In this document: positions 21,804 through 32,281 of the stretch, in pieces
Numbering within the stretch: position 1 is the stretch's first letter
Layout: every line of letters starts with the position of its first letter
Assembly (NCBI GenBank): GCA_026874595.1
Contig: CM049318.1
Span: 25,694,956 to 25,758,955, forward strand
Source of the DNA: Sipunculus nudus
Taxonomy: Eukaryota; Annelida; Sipuncula; Golfingiida; Sipunculidae
Direction: 5' to 3'
Length of the DNA stretch: 64,000 bases
Made by a program: the position numbers and the translations under genes
The notes under the pieces: model-generated
Databases searched by the model: none
Told to the model about the DNA's origin: nothing
The model's input: the letters and a program-made list of their open reading frames with translations, nothing else

Positions 21804-22725
21804 CAGAGCACCCGAAAACTAGTGTATAAGAACTTTCACACAGGTAATCTTTAAAAATGTTTGACCCGTTTTCGTTACCTTTTAGATGTTCCAACTTTAT
21901 CTTCTCTGCAAGCGGTAGTTCACACCTCAATGCATTAGGCAAACAAAAGGTTAACTATTGACAGCGTATAAAAAGCATGGTGACTGGTTATAGGTTAATT
22001 ATGAAGAACAAAACTATGAAACTTTAGCTCTGGTCGTTTTGATCATAAAGCATGCGAATATGAAACGACTGTTTTTATTCGAATGACTTTTTTTTATGAA
22101 ATTCAAGCGTTATTTTTAAATAAAGTATGTTTTGACAAATTCCCTTATCAAATTGCATTACCCGAGATCGGATTTTTAAACTGCAAAAATCAACGCCCTT
22201 TGTTATAGCTTCCCATGACAAGGCTAACCCCTGTTTAAAATTTAGGAAAGTGCAATTCATTTTAATTTTTCTTTGATTTTGAATGATTTTGTTCTATATA
22301 CTATATTTAGGTAAAATGCCAGTCTATACTTTCATCAGTATTTATAGTTTCTGTGATTAAAGTTGCTCAACTTTCACTGAACATGTAAACACGCCGTCTA
22401 AATTCTACTCATAGTAAAATATACTGTCTTGTTCAAAACGTGTGTTATATGTAACATTGTGTCATGTGTAACATTCACTCGAAAATCTTAATTGCAGAGG
22501 TATCAAGTAAAATGTTGAAAATGTAGACTTTTGACGATTTCGAATCAATATTATGTGCACGAGTTCTCCGAGTTTCTCTTAAACTCCGGAAATATAAGTA
22601 TTCAAACTCGAACAATCTACATGCAGCTCATATTATATTCTGCCATGTTTAATTTTCTCCTTTTCGTATTGTTGATTAATAAAGAAAAAAAATAATAATA
22701 GTAATATGTTTACCAATGTCTTCAG

Positions 22726-22858
22726 AATGGAGCATCTGGTCAAGGTGGACTTGCGAAGTGACATGTGGCATTGGAACAAACAAACCGAAATTGCAGAGGC
22801 ACCGGATGTGTTGGACAAAACAGACACATAACACATTGCACGATGTCTGCATGTCCTG
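22726..22858 (+). pseudogene. TSP1 exon with a 5-nt frameshifting deletion
   Basis: The exon has an acceptor TCTTCAG and a donor G|GTCAGT. The first part reads EWSIWSRWTCEVTCGIGT (WxxW, and CEVTCGIG matching the O-fucosylation pattern). The second part only makes sense in another frame: RNCRGTGCVGQNRH and TMSACP, which align with the exons at 23669 and 24742. The exon is 133 nt; its sister at 24742 is 138 nt. The deletion lies about 22776-22785, where the sisters have 5 more bases between GGAACA and CCGAAATTGC. Including it in a transcript would shift the frame, so it is either skipped or marks a broken gene. Confidence 0.75.
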
Positions 22859-23668
22859 GTCAGTGTATGGTGGTAAATCGTTTATTTATCTTTAGCCTTG
22901 GACCAAACTAATTGTTTATCTGAATTGTCTATACTGAATTGTCTATCAGTCTTACAGCGTATTGCAACAACTTGTTATTTCTTAAATGATACATTGCATT
23001 CCACTTGTATGATCAAGAACATTATATTCTAATTTTTTTTTATCAAAGTACTACTTCATTTTACTTTTAATAAATATGCTAAACGCTATATCAGTTCAAC
23101 TTTTAGTCTATCTGAACCTATTTAATTCCCCTGTTTCTCCATTGTTTAAAGAATTTCATTTACATTCAGAATATTACAGAGATCTAAGCCTAAATGTTGG
23201 AATTCCTAATTCTGATTTGCATTCATCTTTAAAGCAAAATCATATTCCTGGCATGTGTAAATAAGGAATTTATCATTTTTAAATTCAAAAGCAAATCTGG
23301 TTTTGAATTATATTATGCTTCTGTTTGTTGAATATTTCCGCAATAATGAATGATTAAATACACTGAAATTTGAAAAAATTTTTAATACAAACTACAAATT
23401 TGTTTTAAACCTCCCCAATGGGATACCTGGTAATGGTGGACACCAACCCACCATATATAAATATTATATATGTTTATGTTGTTTGTGTATGAGGGTCAAA
23501 TGTTGGTAATATTGACTTTTGACGATTTCGAATCAATATTATGTGCACAAGTTCTACGAGTATCTGTTTTACTCGGGAAAATAAATCGCATTAAAACCAT
23601 ACAATCTGCATGTTTGCGTTTAAGTTTTGGTTTTCATGAATAACCATTAATAGTAGTATGTTCATTAG

Positions 23669-23815
23669 TATCGTCAAAATGGAGCATCTGGTCAAGTTGG
23701 AGATGCGGTGTGACCTGTGGCAGTGGAACAAAAAGCAGGGACCGAAATTGCACAGGAATCGGATGTGTAGGACATAGCAGGGAATCAGACCAATGTCGTC
23801 TACCTGCATGCCCGG
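23669..23815 (+). CDS. TSP1 module exon using a shifted acceptor
   Basis: It encodes KWSIWSSWRCGVTCGSGT, then RDRNCTGIGCVGHSR and CRLPACP, a standard TSP1 with WxxW and CGVTCGSG. The donor is G|GTAAGT. At the position homologous to the sister acceptors (TTCAG|AATGG) the sequence is GTCAAAATGG, so that AG is gone. An upstream AG (ATTAG at 23664-23668) gives a 147-nt phase 1-1 exon that adds three codons and keeps the frame. The pyrimidine tract in front of it is poor. Confidence 0.7.
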
Positions 23816-23893
23816 GTAAGTAAATGTTAGTCATTATAATCTTTCTACTTTATATTTGAATTAAACTGACACAATGTCGCATGCTGGATTCTG

Positions 23894-23958
23894 CCGTCAA
23901 TGGGTCAGTCAAAGGGTTTAAAACATGATAGTTCGTGAGATCGAATCTTAGCCGAGGA
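23894..23958 (+). repeat. degenerate tRNA-derived SINE head
   Basis: The stretch contains TGGGTCAGTCAAAGGG (A-box-like) and TTCGTGAGATCGAATCTTAG (B-box-like, compare GTGGGTTCGAATCTC). It is short and mutated, in the intron after the 23669 exon. Confidence 0.45.
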
Positions 23959-24296
23959 ATGGTGCCACATTCAACCGTTGCAACTGTAACCAGTCCTCCA
24001 CTTCTTCATAACTTTTCACTTGAGATAATGTGAAACAGATTTTCATATCAATTCACTGTGGTTGGGAGAGGTCAGAAAGTCCGATTTATTCTTAACGCCT
24101 CCATTGTTGTGGGCGCATCCATGGTGTTTACGTAAAAGCTTACAAAACTAAGCTTTAAAACAAATTGTATCTCAGGATATCCTTATATTTATATTCAATC
24201 GGAAAGGTAACAGTTAATTAACTAGCTTGTACACACTTCGATTTAAACTTTAGTTTTGGCATACAAAAGGACTTCTTCACCCCTATTTACTGGGAG

Positions 24297-24334
24297 AATG
24301 GACCATCTGGTCCTCGTTCACTTGTGAAGTGTGA
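24297..24334 (+). pseudogene. relic TSP1 exon start with stop codon
   Basis: AATGGACCATCTGGTCCTCG matches the first bases of the sister TSP1 exons and reads EWTIWSSFTCEV before an in-frame TGA (24332-24334). Similarity then fades. The preceding 120 bp also resemble the sequence before the 24742 exon (GGAAAGGTAACAGTT in both), so a local intron-plus-exon duplication made it. Confidence 0.65.
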
Positions 24335-24741
24335 AAGTGTCACAAAAATAGATTGATTCTTGAAAGTTCACTTTATATAGGCTCTGTATGAAAATAAAGC
24401 TTCCTCTTTAAGTATCACATATGATCATTTGTTAAAACTGTTATACCAACGCCCTTGTTTCAACTTTCCAAAACTAACCCATACTTAATATATTGAAAAA
24501 AAAGTACTCCATTTCAATAATTCTTCAACATTGAGGTTAATGACTTTCTATAGTACTCAAATTGAAAACCAAACAATCTGCAAGGGTTCTTATCTTCGAA
24601 GCACATTGAATCTGAAGATATCTTTATATCTACATACTAACGGAAAGGTAACAGTTCATTTACTAAACCAAAGTTGTACGCACTTTGATATGAACTTTTG
24701 TCTCGAAATACAACCACCTTTACATCGATATTTGCTGACAG

Positions 24742-24879
24742 AATGGACCACCTGGTCTAAGTGGACATGCGATGTGATGTGTGGCAGTGGCACGCAAATC
24801 AGGTACCGAAATTGCACAGGAACCGGATGTGAAGGACAAAGCAGACATACACAACAATGTACGCTGCCTGCTTGCCCGG
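24742..24879 (+). CDS. TSP1 module exon
   Basis: This 138-nt exon is phase 1 at both ends (acceptor GCTGACAG, donor G|GTCTGT, a weak donor). It encodes EWTTWSKWTCDVMCGSGT, a strand YRNCTGTGCEGQSR and CTLPACP. WxxWxxW is complete. The O-fucosylation position is Met (CDVMC) where sister modules have Thr, so this module should not be O-fucosylated. Closest sister of the exons at 22726 and 23669, showing a local TSP1 subfamily expansion. Confidence 0.85.
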
Positions 24880-25347
24880 GTCTGTATATAGTGTTGATAC
24901 GTTTCGTTTTCTATTTTCAACCTTGGTGAAAAGTGACAAGTATGTTGCCCTTTTGATAGATGTCTTTACTTTTATATTTCGGAAACCTGACCTTTCTTCA
25001 AGTCATTCAACGTTTGATAACTTTCTAACTTAATGAGTGAACATTATTTTCTAATCATTCGACTTCAAACTTCAAATGTATTTTTCTTTAATATGTATGC
25101 TTACCGTTATCATATCTAAGGGTTATATATATATTCGTCTTTCAGTCTTTCAAAGTCTATGCCATCCCCTCGTTCCTTCTTTTTGAAAGCTTCCTTTATA
25201 TCTATTTATATAAACTGTATGTGTTTCTGTGTATGAAGGCATATCCATGAATAATACCCTATAATCTAATAGTAGCTTTTAAACAAAAAAAAATTATTAC
25301 AACAAATAATAAATAATATTTAAAAATAATATAAAATCTCCAAACAG

Positions 25348-25374
25348 GCCATGTTTCAAATACCGAGTGTCCAG
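25348..25374 (+). CDS. 27-nt phase-1 microexon (candidate)
   Basis: AAACAG|27 nt|GTAAAA. In phase 1-1 it reads GHVSNTECP, the same Cys-Pro-Gly ending as the TSP1 exons around it, so it could extend or cap the previous module. Its phase agrees with both neighbours, which would happen by chance about one time in nine. Splice sites are acceptable. Needs transcript support. Confidence 0.4.
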
Positions 25375-26120
25375 GTAAAAGAGTTCATTGGTTTATTCCA
25401 CTAATTAAATCCGTTCATTCAACAAAGAATGCGTTTTCGAAAGTATCAAATCCATTTAAACGTACACTTTAAGGCACTTGTCCCAACTGCAATGGTATGT
25501 GTAAGTAATAAAAACTTTTCAATGTATAGGTTATATTCCTTGCCGTTCGGTTTTAAAGGTTTCATCTTGGGATATTTTAATCAATTACTGTTAATTGAGA
25601 CACCTTTATATGTCAAAGAATGAGGTCCTAGACAAAATTTGTTATATTTTTGTGCAGTTTCAATTTAAATATGTTTATTCTAATGTTATTATGGTTAAAT
25701 GCGTTATCGTTGCATTTTTAAATATTTTAAAAGTATGTGTGCCGAAAAACAGGCACTTGGATTTTTATTAATAATCCAATAATTTTATAAAACTATACAA
25801 CTATACAACTGTGTTTTCCCATATGATTTCAATAATCGGGTATATGTTTTTAGTCCTTAGTACCTATGAACGTTTATGCGACAGCATTGTAACAGTTCCT
25901 AACATGATGAATCGCTTAGGAAAAAAATATAATAAATGCCTAAAGAAAACAAACTGACACTCATTAATAGTACAGCCTACATAAAAATACAAAAAAGAGT
26001 TATTTTCAAATATAGAGAGAAAGAAGTTATTACGGCTTAGTAGTGAATAGAGTAACCGCTATATGCATCATTATTGATTTCTCGGGGCACACTTCTTCAG
26101 TTTCTTGGTATTACAAGCAG

Positions 26121-26261
26121 CTACTTTGTTAAACTGGTCTGAATGGTCCATCTGCACCCGCACCTGTGAATCAGGATGGCAAGAGCGAACTCGTCAGTGT
26201 ATTAAGCACCCTTGTAATGCGGACGTACATGACACGAGGCTTTGTTTCAGCATTTGTTCAG
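26121..26261 (+). CDS. TSP1 module exon
   Basis: This 141-nt exon is phase 1 at both ends (acceptor CAAGCAG, donor G|GTAGTG). It encodes LLNWSEWSICTRTCESGWQE (WxxWSxC, CTRTCESG), an Arg strand (RTRQC) and CFSICS. Its last base joins AC at 27994 to give Asp at the start of the second MAM domain. Confidence 0.85.
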
Positions 26262-26930
26262 GTAGTGAAAAATATTATAACAATATTGTCGAATCATTAT
26301 ACAATTATAGGTTTTATATAATAATCCACAGGTGTTAACTTATGGTGAAGTAGTAAACTTAGGGTTGCAATAATTAACAAAAATATTCCCATTCTTACAC
26401 CTTATAACATAAATCCTATGTTTGTATGGGCATAAATTTTGTCATGAGTTAAATCTAAATTCAATGAAAGCCGACTGGTTCTTCGCACTCGCATTCAAGC
26501 ATTAGTAAGATATTCTTAGGTATCTGAATCTGTAAGACTTGACGGATCTTTGACCCTAGGTGTTACTAACTTTCGGTCCTGATGATCTGCTTACCTACTC
26601 AATAGAACGCTGTGAGCTTTTTCAGAATGACAATTAGAAGATTAGTGATACTCTGTCTTTACATGACAACGGCAAGATAACAAAAAGCAGTTAAATAAAC
26701 AAAAGTTTAGTTTGAGAACAGACGCTTCATTTTCTATATATATAAATATTGGCTTTAATAATTTATCATCAACTTAAAAACAATACACTACCCTTTGCTG
26801 CGCCGTAAACCAATAAATAAGCTTACCGATAGCTTGTTTATTTATATATAGCCTCAACGTCGGAATGCTCTTTTGCAATTTCATTGCATTATTTAAGCAA
26901 TAAACATACAGATTGTATCTCAGATTACAG

Positions 26931-26990
<60 letters not shown>

Positions 26991-27993
26991 CCTACTAACT
27001 TACTATACTTCAGCAGACCTGAGTTCATATTTACTGACCTATCAAGGGTAGAACCTAATGAATGCAGATTAGTTTCAAAATAGAGGTCATTACAGATGGC
27101 ATGTTTGGTGTATTGGAAAATGTGAGAGAAAGTATTTAGCGATCCTTATGGTAACTAAGACAGGGTAGCTTGTGAGTATGTTTAAGGTCGTTTACCCCTC
27201 TAGTTTTTATGAAAAAGACAAGGAGCATGAAAAATGGACAGGAATCTCAGCCGTATTGAAACTTGTAGTAGGCAGCCATGGTTGGTCATGTTGTGATTGT
27301 TGGGCAAAAATCAAGCGTTGATAAGAATGTACAATTCTATGTTATGAAAACCATAGTGTTAAGGCTGTGCACGTTTATTAAAGTTATTATTTATTGACAC
27401 AGGGGTAATTATTTTGTCAGTTTAAACTTGGCAGTTTGTTAATGCTGTTGTTTGGCCACCTTGAGTTTATGTCCACTCCTGATATTCCTTGTATTATTCA
27501 GAACTTAGGTCTTAGTACTAAAGATGTTTTTTCTATGATAATAATAATTATAGAGATTTTAAGTTTACAAGATACTTCCTATTTACAGAATGATGTGACA
27601 AATAGTAATTTTTTTATTATTTTCCATAGAGTAGTATGCTTATGCAATGGCACTCAAACTACTTTGTCACTTATGAAGGCACTGTTACAGTAATAATTAG
27701 TTATGAGAGATTGTCTTTGTCTCAATAAATCGTCATGGACGCATTAACAATTTGTGTCATTATTTGAGCCACAACAGATAAGTGAATACGTTACTAGCAA
27801 TCGAACGTCCACCGCTAATGCATGAAGATCAAAGGAATATAAACTTAATTCTTGTTTTTACGCCAATTATTGCAAAAGACAATTACGGTCTTTAGATTTC
27901 CTAAATAAACACGTTACTGGTAGACTATTAGGGCGATATTGTATTGCACTGAAAATAACAGAAAATGCAACCGATGAATTCCTTGTGTTTCAG
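26262..27993 (+). other. intron with a (TA)n array
   Basis: 1.7 kb, AT-rich. A (TA)n run lies at about 26932-26989. Nothing else recognisable. Confidence 0.6.
26932..26989. repeat. (TA)n microsatellite
   Basis: About 29 TA units in an intron. Confidence 0.95.
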
Positions 27994-28137
27994 ACAAAAA
28001 CTTCAACTGTAGCTTTGAAACTCAATGTCCCCTTCTCGATCATCCAAAAACCAACGGTTACGGTTGGACAGTGGGAGATTCAACAAGTACTAAAGACACG
28101 GGGCCAGCCGGTGACAACAGGTACAAGGACGGTAGAG
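27994..28137 (+). CDS. MAM domain 2, first exon
   Basis: The acceptor is GTGTTTCAG. It encodes KNFNCSFETQCPLLDHPKTN, then GYGWTVGDSTSTKDTGPAGD, a textbook MAM start (C-x-F-E...C...W.......TGP..D). Two donors in the same phase are possible: G|GTAGAG after 28131 and G|GTAGAT after 28137. The second keeps an extra Gly-Arg, which fits the family G-x-G before the aromatic strand. The first donor-like CAGGTACAAG at 28118 would give the wrong phase. Confidence 0.85.
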
Positions 28138-28825
28138 GTAGATTATTGTGAACAAGTACAAAGAAAGTTACGATAGTTTTACTTATTGTGTTCCAGTCTG
28201 AGATACAATCTTAATAAGCCTGTTTTTCTCATCCAGAGTGGCGGTTGTACATTACAATTTTGAATCGGAAGAAGATAACAGACTGGTAGCATTCTCACTG
28301 TCATTTATTTTATATCATCATGGTTTAATTTTGTTATTCATATTAAAAATAAATCAGTCGTCGGAAGCACCTTTACAATCATGAGATTCCAGTAGGCTAT
28401 CAATCAGGCTGTAGGGAATCTTTAGATCTTGTCTAGATTTTGTAATTGAGTATCTTGGGGATCTGCTCTTAGTGGACCCACAAGATGATTCGACTGTGGT
28501 TACATAAATTAGTCAAATTATATATAGTTATATACTATTTATCCATTAATGGTAAAAAAATAGTAATTAAACGAACCTTAATGTTAAATATTGGCCAAAT
28601 TGTTACATGTCAAACTGGCTATATACTTTTCTTTTAATTAGGATGGCAGTATCTAGTTGGCCCCGGTAGGATGTGATTTACTTTTTCTTTATTGATTTTC
28701 ATCAAAAAAGGAATAGCAAATTGTCATATAAAATAATATTTGTGGAAAATGTTCCCTTTTGTAAGACCATTATTCTGTATATATCGATACCATTTGAATA
28801 ACCATTAATGAATTTTTCATTTCAG

Positions 28826-29026
28826 GAATTTTTTTATATACAGATGCCAGTACTGGTACAGCGAACGAGTCTGCAGTCGCAAGATTAGCCCCACCAATCA
28901 CAGCCATAACAACATTTTACTGTGTCACGTTTTGGTATCATATGTACGGACAACATATGGGTAACCTCTGGGTTGTATATAGCATTTTGGATAATGATCA
29001 GAACTTTACTATCCTCTGGCGACAGG
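28826..29026 (+). CDS. MAM domain 2, middle exon
   Basis: This 201-nt exon is phase 1 at both ends (acceptor TTTCAG, donor G|GTAAGT). It encodes the aromatic strand IFLYTDAST, a Pro-rich turn (RLAPPIT), and the family hallmark FYCVTFWYHMYGQHMGNLWV (C-x-x-F-W-Y-H-M-Y-G-x-x-x-G-x-L). It ends FTILWRQG. Intact, unlike the middle exon of MAM 1. Confidence 0.9.
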
Positions 29027-29127
29027 GTAAGTGAGATCCATATTCAGGCAAAAAATGAAACAAAGTACATTGATTCACCATTGATCATCCTTGATAATGA
29101 TTGATTAAATATTCTATATTAATAAAG

Positions 29128-29283
29128 GGAACCAAGGGCACTTTTGGAAGAAAGAAGAAGCAGACCTTGACATTCAAATTGACAAAAGGTTCACTATTAT
29201 TTTCAACGCAAGCCGCGGACCCGGTGAAGAGGGGAATATAGCGATTGACGACCTCAGCTTACAACCAGGGCGTTGTCAGCAAG
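29128..29283 (+). CDS. MAM domain 2, last exon
   Basis: This 156-nt exon is phase 1 at both ends (acceptor TAATAAAG, donor G|GTATAT). It encodes NQGHFWKKEEADLDI (the GxxWxxxxxxL strand), RFTIIFNASRGPG and EGNIAIDDLSLQPGRC, the usual G-x-IAIDDI...G-x-C ending. The intron from the previous exon is only 101 bp. The acceptor has a weak pyrimidine tract. Confidence 0.88.
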
Positions 29284-29425
29284 GTATATTTTGTTAAATC
29301 TACTGAATAGGCAAATAAAGCCCTTTTTGTTTAATTAAATGAGTTCTTATGTCAACATTTTTAAATCCTAATTTGACCAGCACCATTGTAATCCTCCTTA
29401 CAGTTATAATATTATTCATCTGTAG

Positions 29426-29566
29426 ATGCCTTGAGTGGTTGGTCACAATGGGTGTGTTCCGTCACTTGTGGTCGGGGAGGAGCAATCAGAACAAGACGGT
29501 GTAAACGTGCCCCCTGTCAAGGGTCTTGGTTTCAGAGCCGCTGGTGTGACAGAGAGGCATGTTCAG
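29426..29566 (+). CDS. TSP1 module exon
   Basis: This 141-nt exon is phase 1 at both ends (acceptor ATCTGTAG, donor G|GTAACA). It encodes LSGWSQWVCSVTCGRGGAIR (WSxW, CSVTCGRG), RTRRCKRAPC and CDREACS. It directly follows MAM 2 after a 142-bp intron. Confidence 0.9.
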
Positions 29567-29971
29567 GTAACAATGCATATATAAAAAATTAACACATCAA
29601 AGTTTACCATGGCAATTCTTAAAGGCAGCTTATATTAAATTTACCCAATCACTCACGTGTCCGAATCCACAGGGAATGATTAAACACAACAGTTAACGTG
29701 CTTTGTCTTATCACTTACTTAACATGTACATGATAAAAACCTATGGCTCACCAATTTTTTTAAATCACATGTTATCACTTCCGCATTGTTGCCCTATATT
29801 TTAGGATTGGCATCTAAAAGGATTAAGGATGCAAATCATTTCATGGGTGGTAGTATTTAAAGCAAGACGTTTTCATTAAAACGGTGATAAATATGTTTAC
29901 AATATTTGTTCAACATAGAAGCCAGTTGTTCATAGAAAACGCTACTGGTTATCTCCTTGATTTGTTTATAG

Positions 29972-30112
29972 ATACATGGGGCTCTTGGGCCAATTGGAGT
30001 TGCTCCCTTACTTGTGGAATAGGTCTGGAAGTCAGAGAACGTATATGTCGAGACAACAACTGCCCAGGTAGATCCAAAGAAGCACACATATGTCGCCTGT
30101 CATCCTGCTTCG
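29972..30112 (+). CDS. TSP1 module exon
   Basis: This 141-nt exon is phase 1 at both ends (acceptor TTTATAG, donor G|GTATGA). It encodes TWGSWANWSCSLTCGIGLEV: WxxWxxW plus CSLTCGIG. An Arg strand (RERIC), DNNCPGRSKE and CRLSSC follow. All six cysteines are present. Confidence 0.9.
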
Positions 30113-30984
30113 GTATGAAATGCGCTTACTATATTTAATCCTGGGCCTGTCGTTAAATCGGGTACTGAAACTGCAGGGCTGTATAGTATTATATTGTGAT
30201 TTTTTTTATTTCTTGAACTATTCTCTGCAATGTATGAAAGAATTAAAAAGAAAAAAATATCTAAATAAGGATAAAGAAATTTTGAATGATTAATATGCAG
30301 CCTGTTAATATATTTGTCGAATCATTTCATGCATATTTAAGATTTGCATAACTTTATAGATACAGCAAATGAAGACATAAGCTTTTACATATATCCACCA
30401 CAAAATCAAACACAAAGCGATAGTTATATTCGCATAAACATCATTAAAAAGAATCTTATAATATAGATGGCCTTGGCCTATAAATGTCGAATTTATTAAC
30501 CCCTTTTGTCCATTCACTGAATTAATCTGGAATGTATATGTTTGTCTACAGATCTTTGGATCTAATATATAATGTTCTAAATTAAGTTAGGTCCATTATT
30601 TAAATTCGGTCACAATGACCCAGTTTGTTTTGAAACCATGTTTTTCTGTATTGCAATTGTCTATAATTGTCTATATTGATTGTGACAAATCATGCACCCT
30701 TCATCATCATGTATGTCACCATTTTTAATGTCATCTTCACATCTGATCTTAATATCATGTTACAGTAGACGTTAGCAATAACAGGCTCTTTATTGCTATG
30801 GAACAGAATAAAATCTTTAGATATGAATTTGATTACGCACTTCATGGCATCTAGTAGAAGATTTTGCGGTCTTAATATTGCTAGAATGAACAGAACCTTC
30901 CCCTTCAATACAAAGTCCGTAACATAAATTGTGCCTAATACAGATGACTTTTTATTTTATTTCTGTTAAACTTAAGGAGGTAGA

Positions 30985-31330
30985 TTGGTTTTTACCTCCC
31001 TGAGGGTTATGTTTTTGGTTTCGTTGGTCATTCTGTTAGCAATATTACTTTTAAAGTTATTTACGGATTTTGATGAAATTTTAAGGAAAGCTCGGCAATG
31101 ATTCCAAGAAAATTTTGGGTTGATCCATGTATAACCCTGGAATGGGTGTTTCGTGGGTTTTATAGCACTTTTGTTTACACCTAGGATATAATGATATGGC
31201 CATCTTTGGAGTGCGAGTTATGACGTAACAGACGTGCAGTCACAGAGGCACTGACGTCACTCCACTTAAACGTGCTGTTCACCTGAAAGGTGTCAGCAAA
31301 TTAACGTAGCCAACAGCATAGGGGACATGG
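30985..31330 (+). repeat. interspersed repeat, copy 1 of a three-copy family in the window
   Basis: It shares with 48500-48990 the blocks TTCTGTTAGCAATATTAC, CTCGGCAATGAT, GTTTTATAGCAC, GATATGGCCATCTTTGGAG, CAGAGGCACTGACGTCAC and GAAAGGTGTCAGCAAAT. No open frame persists across copies, so it is non-coding or long dead. Class unknown. Confidence 0.6.
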
Positions 31331-31489
31331 TTGTTGATTGTTGTAATCATAGTCAAGGGAAGGAACAACACAATTACCAAGGGTGTTTTTCAGTTTATTT
31401 AAGTAAACAGGTCTCAGGGCTTACAAAGGTTTAATTGAGATTCTAGAGCACCAACTTTGGACGCTATCTTCGGCGCATACAGGTCCCCA

Positions 31490-31790
31490 TACAGGACGCT
31501 TTTTCATCTCATCCTTGCGGCATGGATAATGTTTTTACCGGCGTTGATTTTTTTGGTTAGTTTTTTTGTTTATCTCTTACCAATAATACTAAAAAAGTTT
31601 TTAACAGATATGATGATATTTTCAAGAAAGTTCGGCAATGACACAATTAAAAATTTCTTGGAGTTATCCGGATCACTATATGAATCCAGGATTTGTTTAT
31701 AAGGAGAAATGCTGTATTTCTGATAATGCCGTAGGAGGGAAATGAGCTGCCTCAGCGGAGGTCAGCCCTCTCTGAGCACATAAGTTGAAC
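31490..31790 (+). repeat. interspersed repeat, copy 2
   Basis: It shares the AAGTTCGGCAATGACACA, GGATCACTATATGAATCC and CAGCGGAGGTCAG...CTCTGAGCACAT blocks with the copy at 48500-48990. It has a different internal segment from copy 1, so the two adjacent pieces may be 5' and 3' parts from separate insertions. Confidence 0.55.
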
Positions 31791-32281
31791 AATCCACTGA
31801 CCTGTAGTAAGAAAATGTATAGCTGATAGCCACTATAATTTGAGGAAAAGCGAAACAAAAATAAGGAACAATTTTTGTTGAACTAGAGAGCAGTCTGACA
31901 GTAAAGTCTAATATCCTCTATAACCGGAACATAACCCATATTCTTCTAAGGCTTTGATATATTGTTTGGCCACGAGAAAGATATAGGCAAATTGATTGTG
32001 TGTGTGACCAAGTGCTAGTTTGTATTTGCTTTCCAGTACAAAGAATATTACCGAATACCAGCAAATGTAAATGGCTAAGAAAACATATTTAACTGACAGC
32101 TCCCAACAATATATTTCATGCACATCGATTTACAACTTTTCCTAACAGACAAATAATGATAACAAAACATTGACTATCTGATAGTGGTAAAATAAAATAT
32201 TGATATCGAAATATTTATCAAAGGTTTACTAGACATTACACAATTTTACTTCTTTCTTGTGTTTTACATTCCCATTCGTAG

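Larger units (their letters stand above)
12723..22025 (+). repeat. 9.3-kb tandem duplication, copy B
   Basis: Direct repeat of 3470-12722 including all four TSP1 exons. It is 50 bp longer overall: +79 bp in the GIY-YIG relic, and shorter at the (TA)n tracts. After 22028 the sequence diverges from the start of the unit (AGCTCTGG against AGCCTTGG). Confidence 0.97.
30113..32281 (+). other. intron holding two copies of an interspersed repeat
   Basis: 2.2 kb. Two related repeat copies lie at about 30985-31330 and 31490-31790. The rest is AT-rich with no identifiable content. Confidence 0.6.

Noticed and set aside
24720-24920. Minus-strand frames opposite TSP1 exons (also 8997-9218, 22633-22836, 23591-23834)
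   Set aside because: Antisense shadows of real exons; no signature of their own.
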